NCBI RefSeq assembly: GCF_018866345.1
Contig: NZ_CP076443.1
Span: 271,501 to 335,500 of the forward strand
Origin: Gemella sp. zg-570
Lineage (GTDB): Bacteria > Bacillota > Bacilli > Staphylococcales > Gemellaceae
Reading direction: 5' to 3'
Length of the DNA stretch: 64,000 bases
The notes below the pieces were generated by a model. The model was not told the origin of the DNA and did no database searches. It worked only from the letters and a program-made list of their open reading frames with translations. Below are positions 47,106 to 57,871 of this stretch, in pieces (the stretch's first letter is position 1; every line of letters begins with the position of its first letter). A program made the translations under genes and the position numbers.

Positions 47106-49712
47106 ATGTCAAAAATTATGTTATTAGATGGTAATAGTTTAACTTATCGTGCCTTTCACGCCATGCCACTTTTAAAAAATAAAAAGGCTTTATATACAAA
47201 CGCTGTTTACGGATTTGCTTTAATGCTAGAAAAGTTATTGGCAGATGTTAAACCTGATTTTGCTTTGGTTGCATTTGATAAGGGCAAGGCTACCTTCCGT
47301 CATCAAACTTATTCAGATTACAAGGGAACACGAGATAAAACTCCTAGCGAACTAGTAGAGCAATTTGACTATGTTCGAGAACTTTTGGATAGTTACGGAA
47401 TAAAATATGAAGAAGATGCTGAATATGAGGCGGACGATATTATAGGAACTTATGCAAAAAAATCGCAAGCCTTGGGTCATGATGTAATAGTAGTGTCAGG
47501 AGATAAGGATTTAACACAATTAGCAAGTGACAAGATTACAATTTATTATACTAAGCGAGGGGTTACAGAACTTGATTATTACACACCCGCCTTTATTAAT
47601 AAAAAATACGGGCTAAGCCCTTTGCAAATAATAGATATGAAAGGCTTAATGGGGGACAAGTCGGATAATATACCAGGAATTGAAGGTATCGGAGAAAAAA
47701 CTGCAATTAAATTATTGTCTGAATACGGTAGCCTAGAAGAAGTCTTAAATAATATTGATAAGATAAATGGGAAAAAATTAAAAGAGAGATTAGAAAATGG
47801 CAAGGATAGTGCCATTCTTAGTAAAAAATTGGCAACCATTTATACACAGGTACCTATAAAGCGTGAAATTTCAGACTTAACTTTTACGGAAGATATTGAT
47901 AAAAAAACAAATTTATATAAAAAATTAGAGTTCAGCTCCTTTCTAAAAAAATTAGAAAAGCCTCCAGCAAAAAAAGAAGAAGTAAACTTAAAAATTATTT
48001 ATTCTGACGCTAAGACAGACTTAAATTTAAAAAATTCAGCTATTCACTTAGAATGCTATACAGATGACTACCATAATAGCGATGTTTTATCCCTTGCTGT
48101 TTACTCAGATAATAGTATCTACCTATTTGCTAAAGAAGATTTTTTTACTAATAAAAATGTAGTTTCTTATCTATCTTCAGAAGAAAGCAAAAATATTTTT
48201 GATTTTAAAAAAGTTGCCTATCACGCAAAATTTTATGGAATAGAAATAAGGGGAACCATATTCGATGCAAGGATAGCTAGCTACTTGGTAGATGTAACCC
48301 TTGCTGGCAAATTAGATAAGATAGTAAATCACTATTTAGGAAAAATTTTAGAAAGTGATGAAGAAATTTATGGCAAGGGGGTAAAACGTTCAGTCCCTCC
48401 AAAAGAAATTTTTGAAAATTACTTAGCCAAGATAGTTAGATATAATTTTGAATTAAAACCTGTATTGGAAAATTTACTAAATGAGCAAAATATGCTTTCT
48501 CTTTATCATGATATAGAAATACCAACATCTAAAGTTTTAGCTGATATGGAATTTGAAGGAATACATGTCAATAAAAAAGAGTTGGAGCTTATAAGTTATG
48601 ATTTGGATAAGCGAACAGAAGATTTAGAATATTCTATTTATGCCCTAGCAGGTAGTGAATTTAATATTTCTTCGCCAAAACAATTAGGTATGGTTCTTTT
48701 TGAAAATTTAGGTTTGCCAGCTGTGAAAAAAACGAAAACAGGTTATTCGACTTCTATTGAAGTCCTTGAATTTTTAGAAAATAAACACCCAATTGTTCCA
48801 CTTATTATGGAGTATCGAACAATTACTAAATTAAATTCTACCTATGCCAAAGGGTTGATTAAGGATATAAGTAGAGAGGGTAAAATTCATACTATCTATG
48901 AACAAACGCTGGCTCAAACTGGACGCTTATCATCTATCAATCCAAACTTGCAAAATATTCCAATCAGAATAGAAGATGGGAAAAAAATTCGTCGTGCCTT
49001 TGTACCATCTAGTGCTGATAATCTTATTTTAGCCATAGACTACTCGCAAATAGAATTAAGAGTTTTAGCCCATATAGCAAATGACAAAGTTATGATAGAA
49101 GCCTTTAATAATGATGAAGATATACATACAAAAACAGCAAGTCAAGTGAATAATGTAGCACTGGAAGAAGTTACAGAAAATATGCGTCGTGAAGCTAAGG
49201 CTGTAAACTTTGGAATAGTTTATGGTATTTCAGATTTTGGTCTGTCTAATAATTTAGGGATTAGTAGAAAAAGAGCCAAAGAATTTATAGAAAAATATTT
49301 AGAAACATTTTCTGGTGTTAAAAACTACATGGACGAGATAGTGCAATTTGCAAAAGAGAATAATTACGTAGAAACTTTATTTTCTCGTCGTAGGTATTTA
49401 CCAGAAATAAACAATAAAAATAAAATGATAGTAAACTTAAATAGCCGTATTGCCATGAATACACCAATACAAGGAAGTGCAGCAGACATTATAAAAATTG
49501 CTATGGTAAAAGTTGCTAACTATTTAAAAGAAAGCAAGCTAAGAGCAAAATTATTATTGCAAGTTCATGACGAATTAATATTCGATGTGCATAAAGATGA
49601 CAGGGAAGAATTAGAAAAAATAGTTAAAGAATTAATGGAATCTTCAGCTAATATGCAGGTTAAATTAAAAGCAGATGCTTCTTACGGCAACAACTGGTAT
49701 GAAGCAAAATAA
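47106..49712 (+). CDS. polA: DNA polymerase I
   Basis: Okazaki-fragment processing and repair. Seen: 5'-nuclease domain (1-290) with LLDGNSLTYRAFHAMP, FDKGKATFRH and GDKSDNIPGIEGIGEKTA; a degenerate 3'-5' exonuclease-like region (295-470), where the usual DxE motif is replaced by HLECYT, so proofreading is probably absent, as in Bacillus Pol I; and a polymerase domain with QTGRLSSINPNLQNIPIR, DYSQIELRVLAH (motif A), RREAKAVNFGIVYG (motif B) and QVHDE (motif C). At 868 residues it is normal. An extended -10 TGTTATAAT lies at 47064-47072; ATG with GAGGA upstream. Confidence 0.97.
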   Translation: MSKIMLLDGNSLTYRAFHAMPLLKNKKALYTNAVYGFALMLEKLLADVKPDFALVAFDKGKATFRHQTYSDYKGTRDKTPSELVEQFDYVRELLDSYGIKYEEDAEYEADDIIGTYAKKSQALGHDVIVVSGDKDLTQLASDKITIYYTKRGVTELDYYTPAFINKKYGLSPLQIIDMKGLMGDKSDNIPGIEGIGEKTAIKLLSEYGSLEEVLNNIDKINGKKLKERLENGKDSAILSKKLATIYTQVPIKREISDLTFTEDIDKKTNLYKKLEFSSFLKKLEKPPAKKEEVNLKIIYSDAKTDLNLKNSAIHLECYTDDYHNSDVLSLAVYSDNSIYLFAKEDFFTNKNVVSYLSSEESKNIFDFKKVAYHAKFYGIEIRGTIFDARIASYLVDVTLAGKLDKIVNHYLGKILESDEEIYGKGVKRSVPPKEIFENYLAKIVRYNFELKPVLENLLNEQNMLSLYHDIEIPTSKVLADMEFEGIHVNKKELELISYDLDKRTEDLEYSIYALAGSEFNISSPKQLGMVLFENLGLPAVKKTKTGYSTSIEVLEFLENKHPIVPLIMEYRTITKLNSTYAKGLIKDISREGKIHTIYEQTLAQTGRLSSINPNLQNIPIRIEDGKKIRRAFVPSSADNLILAIDYSQIELRVLAHIANDKVMIEAFNNDEDIHTKTASQVNNVALEEVTENMRREAKAVNFGIVYGISDFGLSNNLGISRKRAKEFIEKYLETFSGVKNYMDEIVQFAKENNYVETLFSRRRYLPEINNKNKMIVNLNSRIAMNTPIQGSAADIIKIAMVKVANYLKESKLRAKLLLQVHDELIFDVHKDDREELEKIVKELMESSANMQVKLKADASYGNNWYEAK

Positions 49713-49718
49713 TTATTT

Positions 49719-49760
49719 TAATATTTAGTGCGGATAAAAATCTATGCTAAATATTTTTTA
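49719..49760 (+). terminator. Terminator of polA
   Basis: Hairpin AATATTTAG / CTAAATATT with a GGATAAAAATCT centre and a T-run. Its sequence closely resembles the hairpin at 12528-12570. Confidence 0.75.
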
Positions 49761-49918
49761 ATTTTAAAAAATTTATTTTAAGAATTTTATTTTAAAATAT
49801 TTCAATTTAAAATACAGATTATAAGCTAGAAAACTAGCTAGACTTTTTTTATATTTGTAAATAGTGTATAATTAAGTAAAATATATTTTTGTAAATTATA
49901 ATTTAAGAGGAAAATAAA

Positions 49919-50779
49919 ATGAAAAAAGATTTAGTTATTATTACTGGTTTGAGTGGTGCTGGTAAAAATTCAGCTTTAGACGTTTTTGAAGATTTTGGAT
50001 ATTTTTGTGTTGACAATATGCCCTCACTACTTGTTGATGCATTTTTAAAATTGTTGATAGAAAAAGATATAACAAAGGCTGCTATTAGTATAGATATAAG
50101 AAGTAAAAAATTCTCATTAGAACTTGGAACAATGTTGCAAAATATTTTAAAAGATGATAATTTTAATATAAAAATTATTTATATTGATTGTAGTGATGAA
50201 GTTTTAGTTAATAGGTACAAGGAAACTAGAAAAAATCACCCACTTTCTAAAAAAAGTAACTTGTTAGATGGTATCAGGGCAGAACGTGAACTGATGAAAA
50301 ATATCAGAGTCAATGCAAATTATATTTATGACACGAGCAAGCTAAAAGTTAAAGATTTAATAGAAAAAATTTCTCAAGATTTTAGTATCAAAAAACTTGA
50401 TAGGTATCATGTAACAGTTTCTAGTTTTGGTTATAAATATGGTATTCCTATTGATGCTGATAATATTATTGATGTAAGATTCTTAAGAAATCCATTTTAT
50501 ATAGATGAGTTAAAAGAAAAAACTGGTTTGGAAGAAGATGTTTATAATTATGTTATGGCAGATGATACAAGTCAAGAATTTTATGATAATTTGAAAAAAT
50601 TAATTTTATTTATGATTGAAAAATATCAGTATGAAGGTAGAGATAAGATAGCCATAGCTGTTGGTTGTACGGGAGGTAAGCACCGTTCTGTAAGTATAGC
50701 TAGAAAATTGTTTGAAGATATTAAAAAAGAAGGATACACAACTTATATTTCACATAGAGATATAAATATGAGCAGGTAA
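49919..50779 (+). CDS. rapZ: RapZ / YvcJ nucleotide-binding protein
   Basis: 286 residues. In enterobacteria RapZ controls glucosamine-6-phosphate synthase through small RNAs; the Gram-positive YvcJ role is less clear. Seen: Walker A-like GLSGAGKN (10-17), FEDFGYFCVDNMPSLLV, and the C-terminal TGGKHRSV and SHRDI blocks. Odd: the Walker A Ser/Thr after Lys16 is Asn17, followed by Ser18, whereas Bacillus and Staphylococcus homologues have GKT or GKS. Followed 4 bases later by yvcK, its usual partner. Confidence 0.93.
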   Translation: MKKDLVIITGLSGAGKNSALDVFEDFGYFCVDNMPSLLVDAFLKLLIEKDITKAAISIDIRSKKFSLELGTMLQNILKDDNFNIKIIYIDCSDEVLVNRYKETRKNHPLSKKSNLLDGIRAERELMKNIRVNANYIYDTSKLKVKDLIEKISQDFSIKKLDRYHVTVSSFGYKYGIPIDADNIIDVRFLRNPFYIDELKEKTGLEEDVYNYVMADDTSQEFYDNLKKLILFMIEKYQYEGRDKIAIAVGCTGGKHRSVSIARKLFEDIKKEGYTTYISHRDINMSR

Positions 50780-50783
50780 TATT

Positions 50784-51764
50784 ATGAATAATGAGATAAA
50801 AGTAGTAACTATTGGAGGAGGTACAGGCTTATCTGTTCTTTTGCGAGGACTTAAAAATTATCCATTAGATATAACAGCTTTAGTAACTGTTGCAGATGAT
50901 GGTGGAAGTTCTGGTAAAATAAGAAGTGATATGAATATTCCCTCACCGGGGGATATAAGAAATGTAATAGCTGCACTTTCTGATGTAGAACCACACTTGG
51001 AAAAAATGTTTCAGTATCGTTTTGATATTGGAGAGATTAGTGGACACCCAGTCGGTAATTTGATGATTGCTGCCATGGCAGATATTCATGGAGATTTTTC
51101 GACAGCTGTAAAAATTATGAGCAAAATTTTTAATGTCAAGGGTACAGTTTTACCAACAACTAACGATATAGCAACATTAAATGCAGTTATGAAAGATAAT
51201 ACTATTGTAAGAGGAGAATCAACAATAACTGAATATGGTGGCGTGATAGATAGGGTATATATAACTCCAAAAACTGTTAAGACAACTGATTATGTCTTAA
51301 AAGCTATTGAAGAAGCTGATTATATTATAATGGGTCCAGGTAGTTTGTACACATCTATCATACCCAACTTGGTTATTGGAAATATAGCAGAAAAAATAAA
51401 AAACAGTAAGGCTAGAAAAATTTATGTTGCTAATGTTATGACGCAAAATGGAGAAACTGATAATTACAAGGTGTCCGACCACATAAAAGCAATAAATAAA
51501 CACATAGGAGAAAATATTTTTGATTTGGTAATAGCAAATTCAAAAGATATAGAAGAAAATGTTTTGAAATTTTATAAGCTCTCGAAACAAGACAAGGTTA
51601 TATTAGATTATGAAGAAGTAAAAAATTTAGGAATAGAAATAAGTTCTGATGAAGATGTAATAAAAATAGAAAAAAACATTGTTCGCCACAATACTGAAAA
51701 AGTTTCAGAATTAATTTATGAATATATACTTGATAATCAAGAATCAATTGTTTATAAAGGATAA
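50784..51764 (+). CDS. yvcK: YvcK / GlmR, UDP-sugar-binding regulator of carbon metabolism and wall synthesis
   Basis: A CofD-like protein of 326 residues that binds UDP-GlcNAc and helps direct carbon to the cell wall in Bacillus. Seen: IGGGTGLSVLLRGLK (10-24), VADDGGSSG, PSPGDIRNVI and NVMTQNGETD. Full length. Normally the order is rapZ-yvcK-whiA; whiA does not follow here. Its last 145 bases and the beginning of its terminator are duplicated 938 bases downstream (52558-52710). Confidence 0.95.
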   Translation: MNNEIKVVTIGGGTGLSVLLRGLKNYPLDITALVTVADDGGSSGKIRSDMNIPSPGDIRNVIAALSDVEPHLEKMFQYRFDIGEISGHPVGNLMIAAMADIHGDFSTAVKIMSKIFNVKGTVLPTTNDIATLNAVMKDNTIVRGESTITEYGGVIDRVYITPKTVKTTDYVLKAIEEADYIIMGPGSLYTSIIPNLVIGNIAEKIKNSKARKIYVANVMTQNGETDNYKVSDHIKAINKHIGENIFDLVIANSKDIEENVLKFYKLSKQDKVILDYEEVKNLGIEISSDEDVIKIEKNIVRHNTEKVSELIYEYILDNQESIVYKG

Positions 51765-51773
51765 AAAAGGATT
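51620..51773 (+). repeat. Direct repeat, copy A (3' end of yvcK)
   Basis: 154 bases matching 52558-52710 with five substitutions and one missing A by my count. It contains the final codons and stop of yvcK and the first arm (AAAAAAGGATT) of the terminator that is complete after copy B. Confidence 0.92.
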
Positions 51774-51802
51774 ATTTAAGAATAAAATAATAAATAATCT
51801 AA

Positions 51803-51829
51803 GCCGAGAAAATTTTTCTCGGCGTTTTA
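51803..51829 (+). terminator. Terminator now serving rapZ-yvcK
   Basis: Stem GCCGAGAAA / TTTCTCGGC followed by GTTTTATT. It lies in the inserted segment and differs from the terminator after repeat copy B. Confidence 0.85.
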
Positions 51830-52189
51830 TTATATATACTGTAAAATTATTATTTATTATATTTTCTAATAATCATTAAAAAAATTTCTATTGAAGAATG
51901 TTTAAATCTCCAATAAAAAATTATTGTTTTGTTAGTTGGGTAATATATAAGTTTGTTGAAAATTCTTAACTTCTTTATTTTAGAAAATACAGAAGTTAAT
52001 TTATAAAAAACACCATAAAAAGAAAGTAATAATTAGAAAAAATATTTTTATATGTTATAATAAATAGAGGTAAAGGATATAAGTAAGTTTAATAATTGAA
52101 TAAAGGTAATTTGTATGGTAGGCAATGTATAATATTACGGTTTATGGTGTAAATACTTCTTATAAAACTTTTAAAGGGAGATGTTTACT
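51830..52189. other. Leader region of the inserted membrane-protein gene
   Basis: 360 AT-rich bases. An extended -10 TGTTATAAT near 52055 could start transcription. A 22-codon frame (52125-52193, beginning MYNITVYGVNTSYK) ends by overlapping the ATG at 52190, but it lacks a good ribosome site. Nothing else recognised. Confidence 0.4.
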
Positions 52190-52555
52190 ATGAAAAATAA
52201 AATTATTTTATACAATACAGGCATACTAGGATTTTTATTTACTGTAACTTCACTTCTTGTAGTTACAGAAATCAGGCAAAAATTTAATATTGAATATCCT
52301 TTTATATTTTTTACAAGTCAAATTTTTATATTGACTATTCTTATATTTTATAGCATATACACTTTATTTCAATGGAATAGTATAAGCGAGAAACATTCCA
52401 TACTATTTTTATTACAATCGTTTATATCATATTTATTAATGTATGTTATCGCATATAGTGGATATAAGTATTCTTTTATATTAATTTTTATAGTAGGAAT
52501 AATTGATATTTATTATACTAGAAAGAGATACAGCTTGATTAAATATAAAAGATAA
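52190..52555 (+). CDS. Small hypothetical membrane protein (4 TM)
   Basis: 121 residues with four predicted helices: about 8-25 (NTGILGFLFTVTSLLVV), 37-58, 70-90 and 93-108, then a basic tail (YTRKRYSLIKYKR). I do not recognise a family. An ATG at 52181 directly abuts AGGGAG; the ATG at 52190 has a 9-base spacer and is preferred. It sits on a 784-base segment between two copies of the yvcK tail, so it looks inserted. No toxin, immunity or transport motif could be identified. Confidence 0.6.
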   Translation: MKNKIILYNTGILGFLFTVTSLLVVTEIRQKFNIEYPFIFFTSQIFILTILIFYSIYTLFQWNSISEKHSILFLLQSFISYLLMYVIAYSGYKYSFILIFIVGIIDIYYTRKRYSLIKYKR

Positions 52556-52557
52556 TC

Positions 52558-52701
52558 AAAAAATTTAGGAATAGAAATTAATTCTGATGAAGATGTAATA
52601 AAAATAGAAAAAATATTGTTCGCCACAATACTGAAAAAGTATCAGAATTAATTTATGAATATATACTTGATAATCAAGAATCAGTTGTTTATAAAGGATA
52701 A
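52558..52701 (+). pseudogene. Truncated duplicate of the yvcK 3' end
   Basis: Encodes the last roughly 48 codons of YvcK (NLGIEINSDEDVIKIEK, then SELIYEYILDNQESVVYKG) but carries a one-base deletion in the A-run near 52610, so it is frameshifted and has no start. Copy B of the direct repeat with 51620-51773. Confidence 0.9.
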
Positions 52702-52731
52702 AAAAGGATTGGAATTTTCCAATCCTTTTTG
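52700..52731. terminator. Terminator between the yvcK relic and serS
   Basis: Stem AAAAAGGATTGG / CCAATCCTTTTT with an AATTTT loop. A- and T-runs on both sides suit the forward genes and the converging serS. Probably the original yvcK terminator. Confidence 0.88.
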
Positions 52732-52739
52732 CTATAAAA

Positions 52740-54272
<1,533 letters not shown>

Positions 54273-54278
54273 TCTAAT

Positions 54279-54307
54279 ATTTTACTCTTATTTTATTTTT
54301 TTGTCAA
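54279..54307 (-). promoter_or_regulatory. Promoter of the serS T-box transcript
   Basis: On the reverse strand TTGACA (54307-54302), a 17-bp spacer and TAAAAT (54284-54279). Located between def and serS, so serS has its own start. Confidence 0.75.
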
Positions 54308-54316
54308 GAAATTTTA

Positions 54317-54871
54317 TTAAAGTTTTTCGTATTCTTCTGGCACGTCAAAAGGATTAGTTTTATTTATGTGGTCGTAGAATAGAACACCGTTTAAATGGTC
54401 AATCTCATGTTGGAAGCAAATAGCTGCTAAACCTGTTAAGTTTAAAGTAACTTTTTCGTCATTTTCAGTATAGCCAATAACTTTTATTTTTGAATATCTA
54501 GGAACATAACCCTTGATTTCTTTATCAACAGATAAACAACCTTCTCCTCCCTCAAGATAGCATTTGGCAGAAGAATGAGAAATTATTTTTGGATTGTAAA
54601 GGGCATATGAAATTGTATTTTTTTCATCTTCCTCATCTGGTATGTGAACTGCTATCATTCTTTTTGCAACATTTATTTGTGGAGCTGCTAGACCAATTCC
54701 TGGTTTTAGATTGTATTTTTTGCATAATTCATCATCTTGAGAAGCTATTACATATTCCAATAAACTTTTTAAAATTTTTTTATCTTCAAGAGATATGGGT
54801 GATTTTACTTCTTCGCAACGAGTACGCAAAGTATCGTGGGGGTCAATTATAATATTTTTTGCTGTAATCAA
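54317..54871 (-). CDS. def: Peptide deformylase
   Basis: Removes the N-formyl group from new proteins. Seen: motif 1 GIGLAAPQ, motif 2 EGCLSV with the metal Cys, and motif 3 HEIDH with two His ligands and the catalytic Glu. The 184-residue length and the insertion between motifs 1 and 2 (VHIPDEEDEKNTISY) mark the Gram-positive type II enzyme. ATG with a weak GGAT upstream on the reverse strand. No terminator is evident before the serS promoter. Confidence 0.95.
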   Translation of the reverse strand: MITAKNIIIDPHDTLRTRCEEVKSPISLEDKKILKSLLEYVIASQDDELCKKYNLKPGIGLAAPQINVAKRMIAVHIPDEEDEKNTISYALYNPKIISHSSAKCYLEGGEGCLSVDKEIKGYVPRYSKIKVIGYTENDEKVTLNLTGLAAICFQHEIDHLNGVLFYDHINKTNPFDVPEEYEKL

Positions 54872-55052
54872 TTTTTTATCCTTTCAAAATTTTATTTTCT
54901 ATTTCATTTTAATACATAATCAAATATTCTTCAATAAATAAATTAAAGAAGATTTTAAGAAGAAATTAAGAAAAAAATTTTATTTTTTCTATTTTAATTT
55001 ATTAAAAGATATTTATGGTAAAATTATTTATATAAATTTTAGGAGAAAAATT

Positions 55053-55545
55053 ATGAAAGATTATAAATATTATGTAGAAAAATTGAAATTAGAAAAACAT
55101 TCAGAGGGAGGCTACTTTAAAGAAACTTATATTTCAGAAGAAAAAATTAAATTAGCAGACGGAAGAGATAGAAATTTAATGTCCAATATTTTATTTTTAC
55201 TAACAGCCAGTAATCCATCGCATTTTCACAGATTAAAATCTGATGAATTATGCTTTTATCACGGTGGCAAGTCTTTAACTATTCACATGATTTTTCCTAA
55301 CGGCAGATATGAAGAAATTTTTAGGTTTAGGAGAAAATCAAGTCTTGCAATATACAGTTCCTAAAGGTGTAATTTTTGCATCCAGTGTAAAAAGTAAAAA
55401 TCCTGATGACTTTGCCATAGTTGCTTGTGTTGTTACGCCTGCTTTTACTTATGAAGATTTTGAATTGTTTACTCAAGCTGAATTAATAAAAGATTATCCA
55501 GAACACACAGAAATAATAAAAAAACTTGCTTATAAGTCTTTATAA
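55053..55545 (+). pseudogene. DUF985 cupin-family gene, frameshifted
   Basis: The first 90 codons (KDYKYYVEKLKLEKHSEGGY, then SNPSHFHRLKSDELCFYHGG) continue in another frame as LGLGENQVLQYTVPKGVIFA to a stop at 55545. The break is at the GAAGAAATTTTTAGG stretch (55310-55324); removing one T restores EEILGLGENQ. The joined product would be about 163 residues, normal for this sugar-epimerase-like cupin family. Either the gene is broken, the T-run varies, or the base is a sequencing error. ATG preceded by AGGAG. Confidence 0.82.
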
Positions 55546-55653
55546 AAAAATTTTTTAGAAAATTATATTAAATAAAAACTTTTATTTAAACTAGTTATTG
55601 ACTATAATATTATGCTATAATAAATTGTAAATTAAATTAAAGGAGTTGGATAT

Positions 55654-56907
55654 ATGTCTAAATTATTAAAAGATTTAAAATACAGAGATTTGGTTTATCA
55701 ACAAACTGATGAAAATGGAATAAGAGAATTATTAGAACGAGAAAGTGTATCTATCTATTGTGGGACTGATCCAACTGGTGATTCTTTGCACGTAGGACAC
55801 CTATTACCATTTTTAACTTTAAAAAGATTTGCAGAGTATGGACACAAGCCCGTTGTTTTAGTTGGTGGTGGAACAGGAGTTATTGGCGACCCTTCTGGTC
55901 GTAGTGAAGAAAGACAATTACAAACTTTGGATATAATTGAAGCTAATGCAAAAAAATTAGAAGGACAGTTACGCAATATTTTTCGTAACAATAAAAATAT
56001 AGAATTTGTTAATAATCATGATTGGTTGAGCAAGTTATCAATGCTAGAATTTTTAAGAGATTATGGAAAATTAGTAAATATAAATTATATGCTTGCCAAA
56101 GATTCTGTATCATCTAGGCTAGAAAATGGTTTGTCATTTACAGAATTTTCTTATAGTCTACTACAAGGAATTGATTTTGCTTATCTGAATAAAAATCATA
56201 ATGTTAAAATGCAACTTGGTGGTTCTGACCAGTGGGGAAATATAGTAACTGGTTTAGAAATTATGCGTAAATTAAATGGAGATACAGAAGCCTACGGCTT
56301 TACAATTCCTTTGATGTTAAAATCTGACGGAACAAAATTTGGAAAATCAACAGGAGGTGCAGTCTGGTTAGACCCAGAAAAAACTACGCCTTATGAATTT
56401 TATCAATTCTGGTTCAACACTGCTGATGCTGACGTAATTGCTAGTTTAAAAAAATTCACATTTTTAGAAAAAGAAGTAATAGAAGAATTAGCTAGAAGTG
56501 TAGAAACAGAACCTCATCTTAGAAAGGCTCAGATAAAATTAGCAGAAGAAATGGTGAAAATAGTTCATGGTGATGAAGCACTTGAAAGTGCAAAACACGT
56601 AACAGAAGCACTTTTCTCTGGCAATATTAAAGACTTATCACCTTCTGAATTTTTACAAGCTGTAAAAGCAATGCCAAAAGAAATATTAGAAAAAGAAGAA
56701 GATAATATAGTAGATTTCTTGGTAAAATCAAAATTAGTTACTTCAAAACGTCAGGCTCGTGAAGATATAACAAACGGTGCAATCTACATCAACGGTGAAA
56801 AAATTACTGATTTAGATTATACAATTTCTGATAAAGACGTGTTAGAAAAATCTTATCTAGTATTAAGACGTGGTAAGAAAAAATATTTATTGATTGAATA
56901 TAAATAA
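55654..56907 (+). CDS. tyrS: Tyrosyl-tRNA synthetase
   Basis: Charges tRNA-Tyr. Seen: class I HIGH as HVGH (46-49) in GDSLHVGHLLPF, GGGTGVIGDPSGRSEER, LGGSDQWGNI for tyrosine binding, KMSKS loop as KFGKST, and a C-terminal S4-like RNA domain (about 350-417). 417 residues. An extended -10 TGCTATAAT stands at 55613-55621; there is no T-box upstream, unlike many Firmicute tyrS genes. rpiA follows 10 bases after the stop. Confidence 0.97.
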   Translation: MSKLLKDLKYRDLVYQQTDENGIRELLERESVSIYCGTDPTGDSLHVGHLLPFLTLKRFAEYGHKPVVLVGGGTGVIGDPSGRSEERQLQTLDIIEANAKKLEGQLRNIFRNNKNIEFVNNHDWLSKLSMLEFLRDYGKLVNINYMLAKDSVSSRLENGLSFTEFSYSLLQGIDFAYLNKNHNVKMQLGGSDQWGNIVTGLEIMRKLNGDTEAYGFTIPLMLKSDGTKFGKSTGGAVWLDPEKTTPYEFYQFWFNTADADVIASLKKFTFLEKEVIEELARSVETEPHLRKAQIKLAEEMVKIVHGDEALESAKHVTEALFSGNIKDLSPSEFLQAVKAMPKEILEKEEDNIVDFLVKSKLVTSKRQAREDITNGAIYINGEKITDLDYTISDKDVLEKSYLVLRRGKKKYLLIEYK

Positions 56908-56917
56908 GGAGAAAATT

Positions 56918-57595
56918 ATGAATTTAAAAGAACAGGTAGGGTATAAAGCATTAGATTTTGTAAAAGATGGTATGGTAGTAGGTTTAGGAACTGGCTCAAC
57001 CGTATATTATTTTATTCATGCCATAGCAGAAAAAGTAAAAGAAGGCTTAAATGTAGAACTAGTTTCTACTTCTGTTCAAAGTATAGAATTGGCAAAATCA
57101 TTAGGTCTTAATGTAAAAGAACTAGAAGAAGTTGAACACATCGATTTAACAGTAGACGGTGTTGACGAAATCGACAAAAATTTTAATGCCATAAAAGGTG
57201 GTGGTGCAGCCCTATTTAGAGAAAAAATAGTTGCCGACTTAAGCGAACACGTGGTTTGGATTTATGACGAGAGTAAAGACGTTGAAGAACTTGGTGCTTT
57301 TAATTTACCAGTTGAAATTTTACCATTTGCTTATACACACACTATCAACAAGATGAAAAAACAAGGTTTAAATCCTGTCTTACGCTATAAAAATGAAGAA
57401 ATATTAATAACAGATAACAAGAATTATATAGTTGATTTACATCTGGATTTAGGATTTGATATAGAAATAGTTAAAGAAAAATTAGCTAATATTGTTGGTG
57501 TTGTTGAGCATGGATTATTCTTAAATATGTGTAAACACTGTATCAAGGGAACTCCTGCTGGGGCAATAGTAATAGAAAATCCAAGAAAAAAATAA
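56918..57595 (+). CDS. rpiA: Ribose-5-phosphate isomerase A
   Basis: Interconverts ribose-5-phosphate and ribulose-5-phosphate. Seen: GLGTGST (22-28), DGVDEID and KGGGAAL with the catalytic region, and GVVEHGLF near the end; 225 residues. An in-frame TTG at 56894 inside tyrS can be ignored, because the ATG at 56918 has AAGGAG 6-7 bases upstream. In operon with tyrS. Its 3' flank is the site of two restriction-modification insertions. Confidence 0.95.
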   Translation: MNLKEQVGYKALDFVKDGMVVGLGTGSTVYYFIHAIAEKVKEGLNVELVSTSVQSIELAKSLGLNVKELEEVEHIDLTVDGVDEIDKNFNAIKGGGAALFREKIVADLSEHVVWIYDESKDVEELGAFNLPVEILPFAYTHTINKMKKQGLNPVLRYKNEEILITDNKNYIVDLHLDLGFDIEIVKEKLANIVGVVEHGLFLNMCKHCIKGTPAGAIVIENPRKK

Positions 57596-57773
57596 AAAAT
57601 TATCTTTAAAATAGTAAATTTTTAAAAATTTACTGTTTTTTGTTTATTTTATATAGCCTAATAATTTTATCAAAATATTTTATTTGCAAATTTTTATGTG
57701 AATTAAATAATTTAAAAAATTAATTTAAGAAAAATATTTAATAGAAAAAGCAAATTTAACAACAAATTGCATA
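57586..57773 (+). repeat. Repeat R, copy 1 (rpiA stop and downstream flank)
   Basis: 188 bases nearly identical to 59667-59855; it includes the last codons of rpiA, its terminator and about 130 bases of flank. A shorter, diverged third copy starts at 61947. Confidence 0.92.
57611..57641 (+). terminator. Terminator of tyrS-rpiA
   Basis: Palindrome AGTAAATTTTT / AAAAATTTACT followed by GTTTTTTG. The copy at about 59692 has lost the pairing; the copy at about 61974 keeps it (AGTAAAT / ATTTACT). Confidence 0.8.
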
Positions 57774-57871
57774 TAATATTGGAAAGAGTGAGTAGGTATC
57801 ATTTAGATATGTAAAGTACTTTAGTGTAATTTATAACAAGTAATTAGTTTAAAAAATAGAAAGGTAATGAT

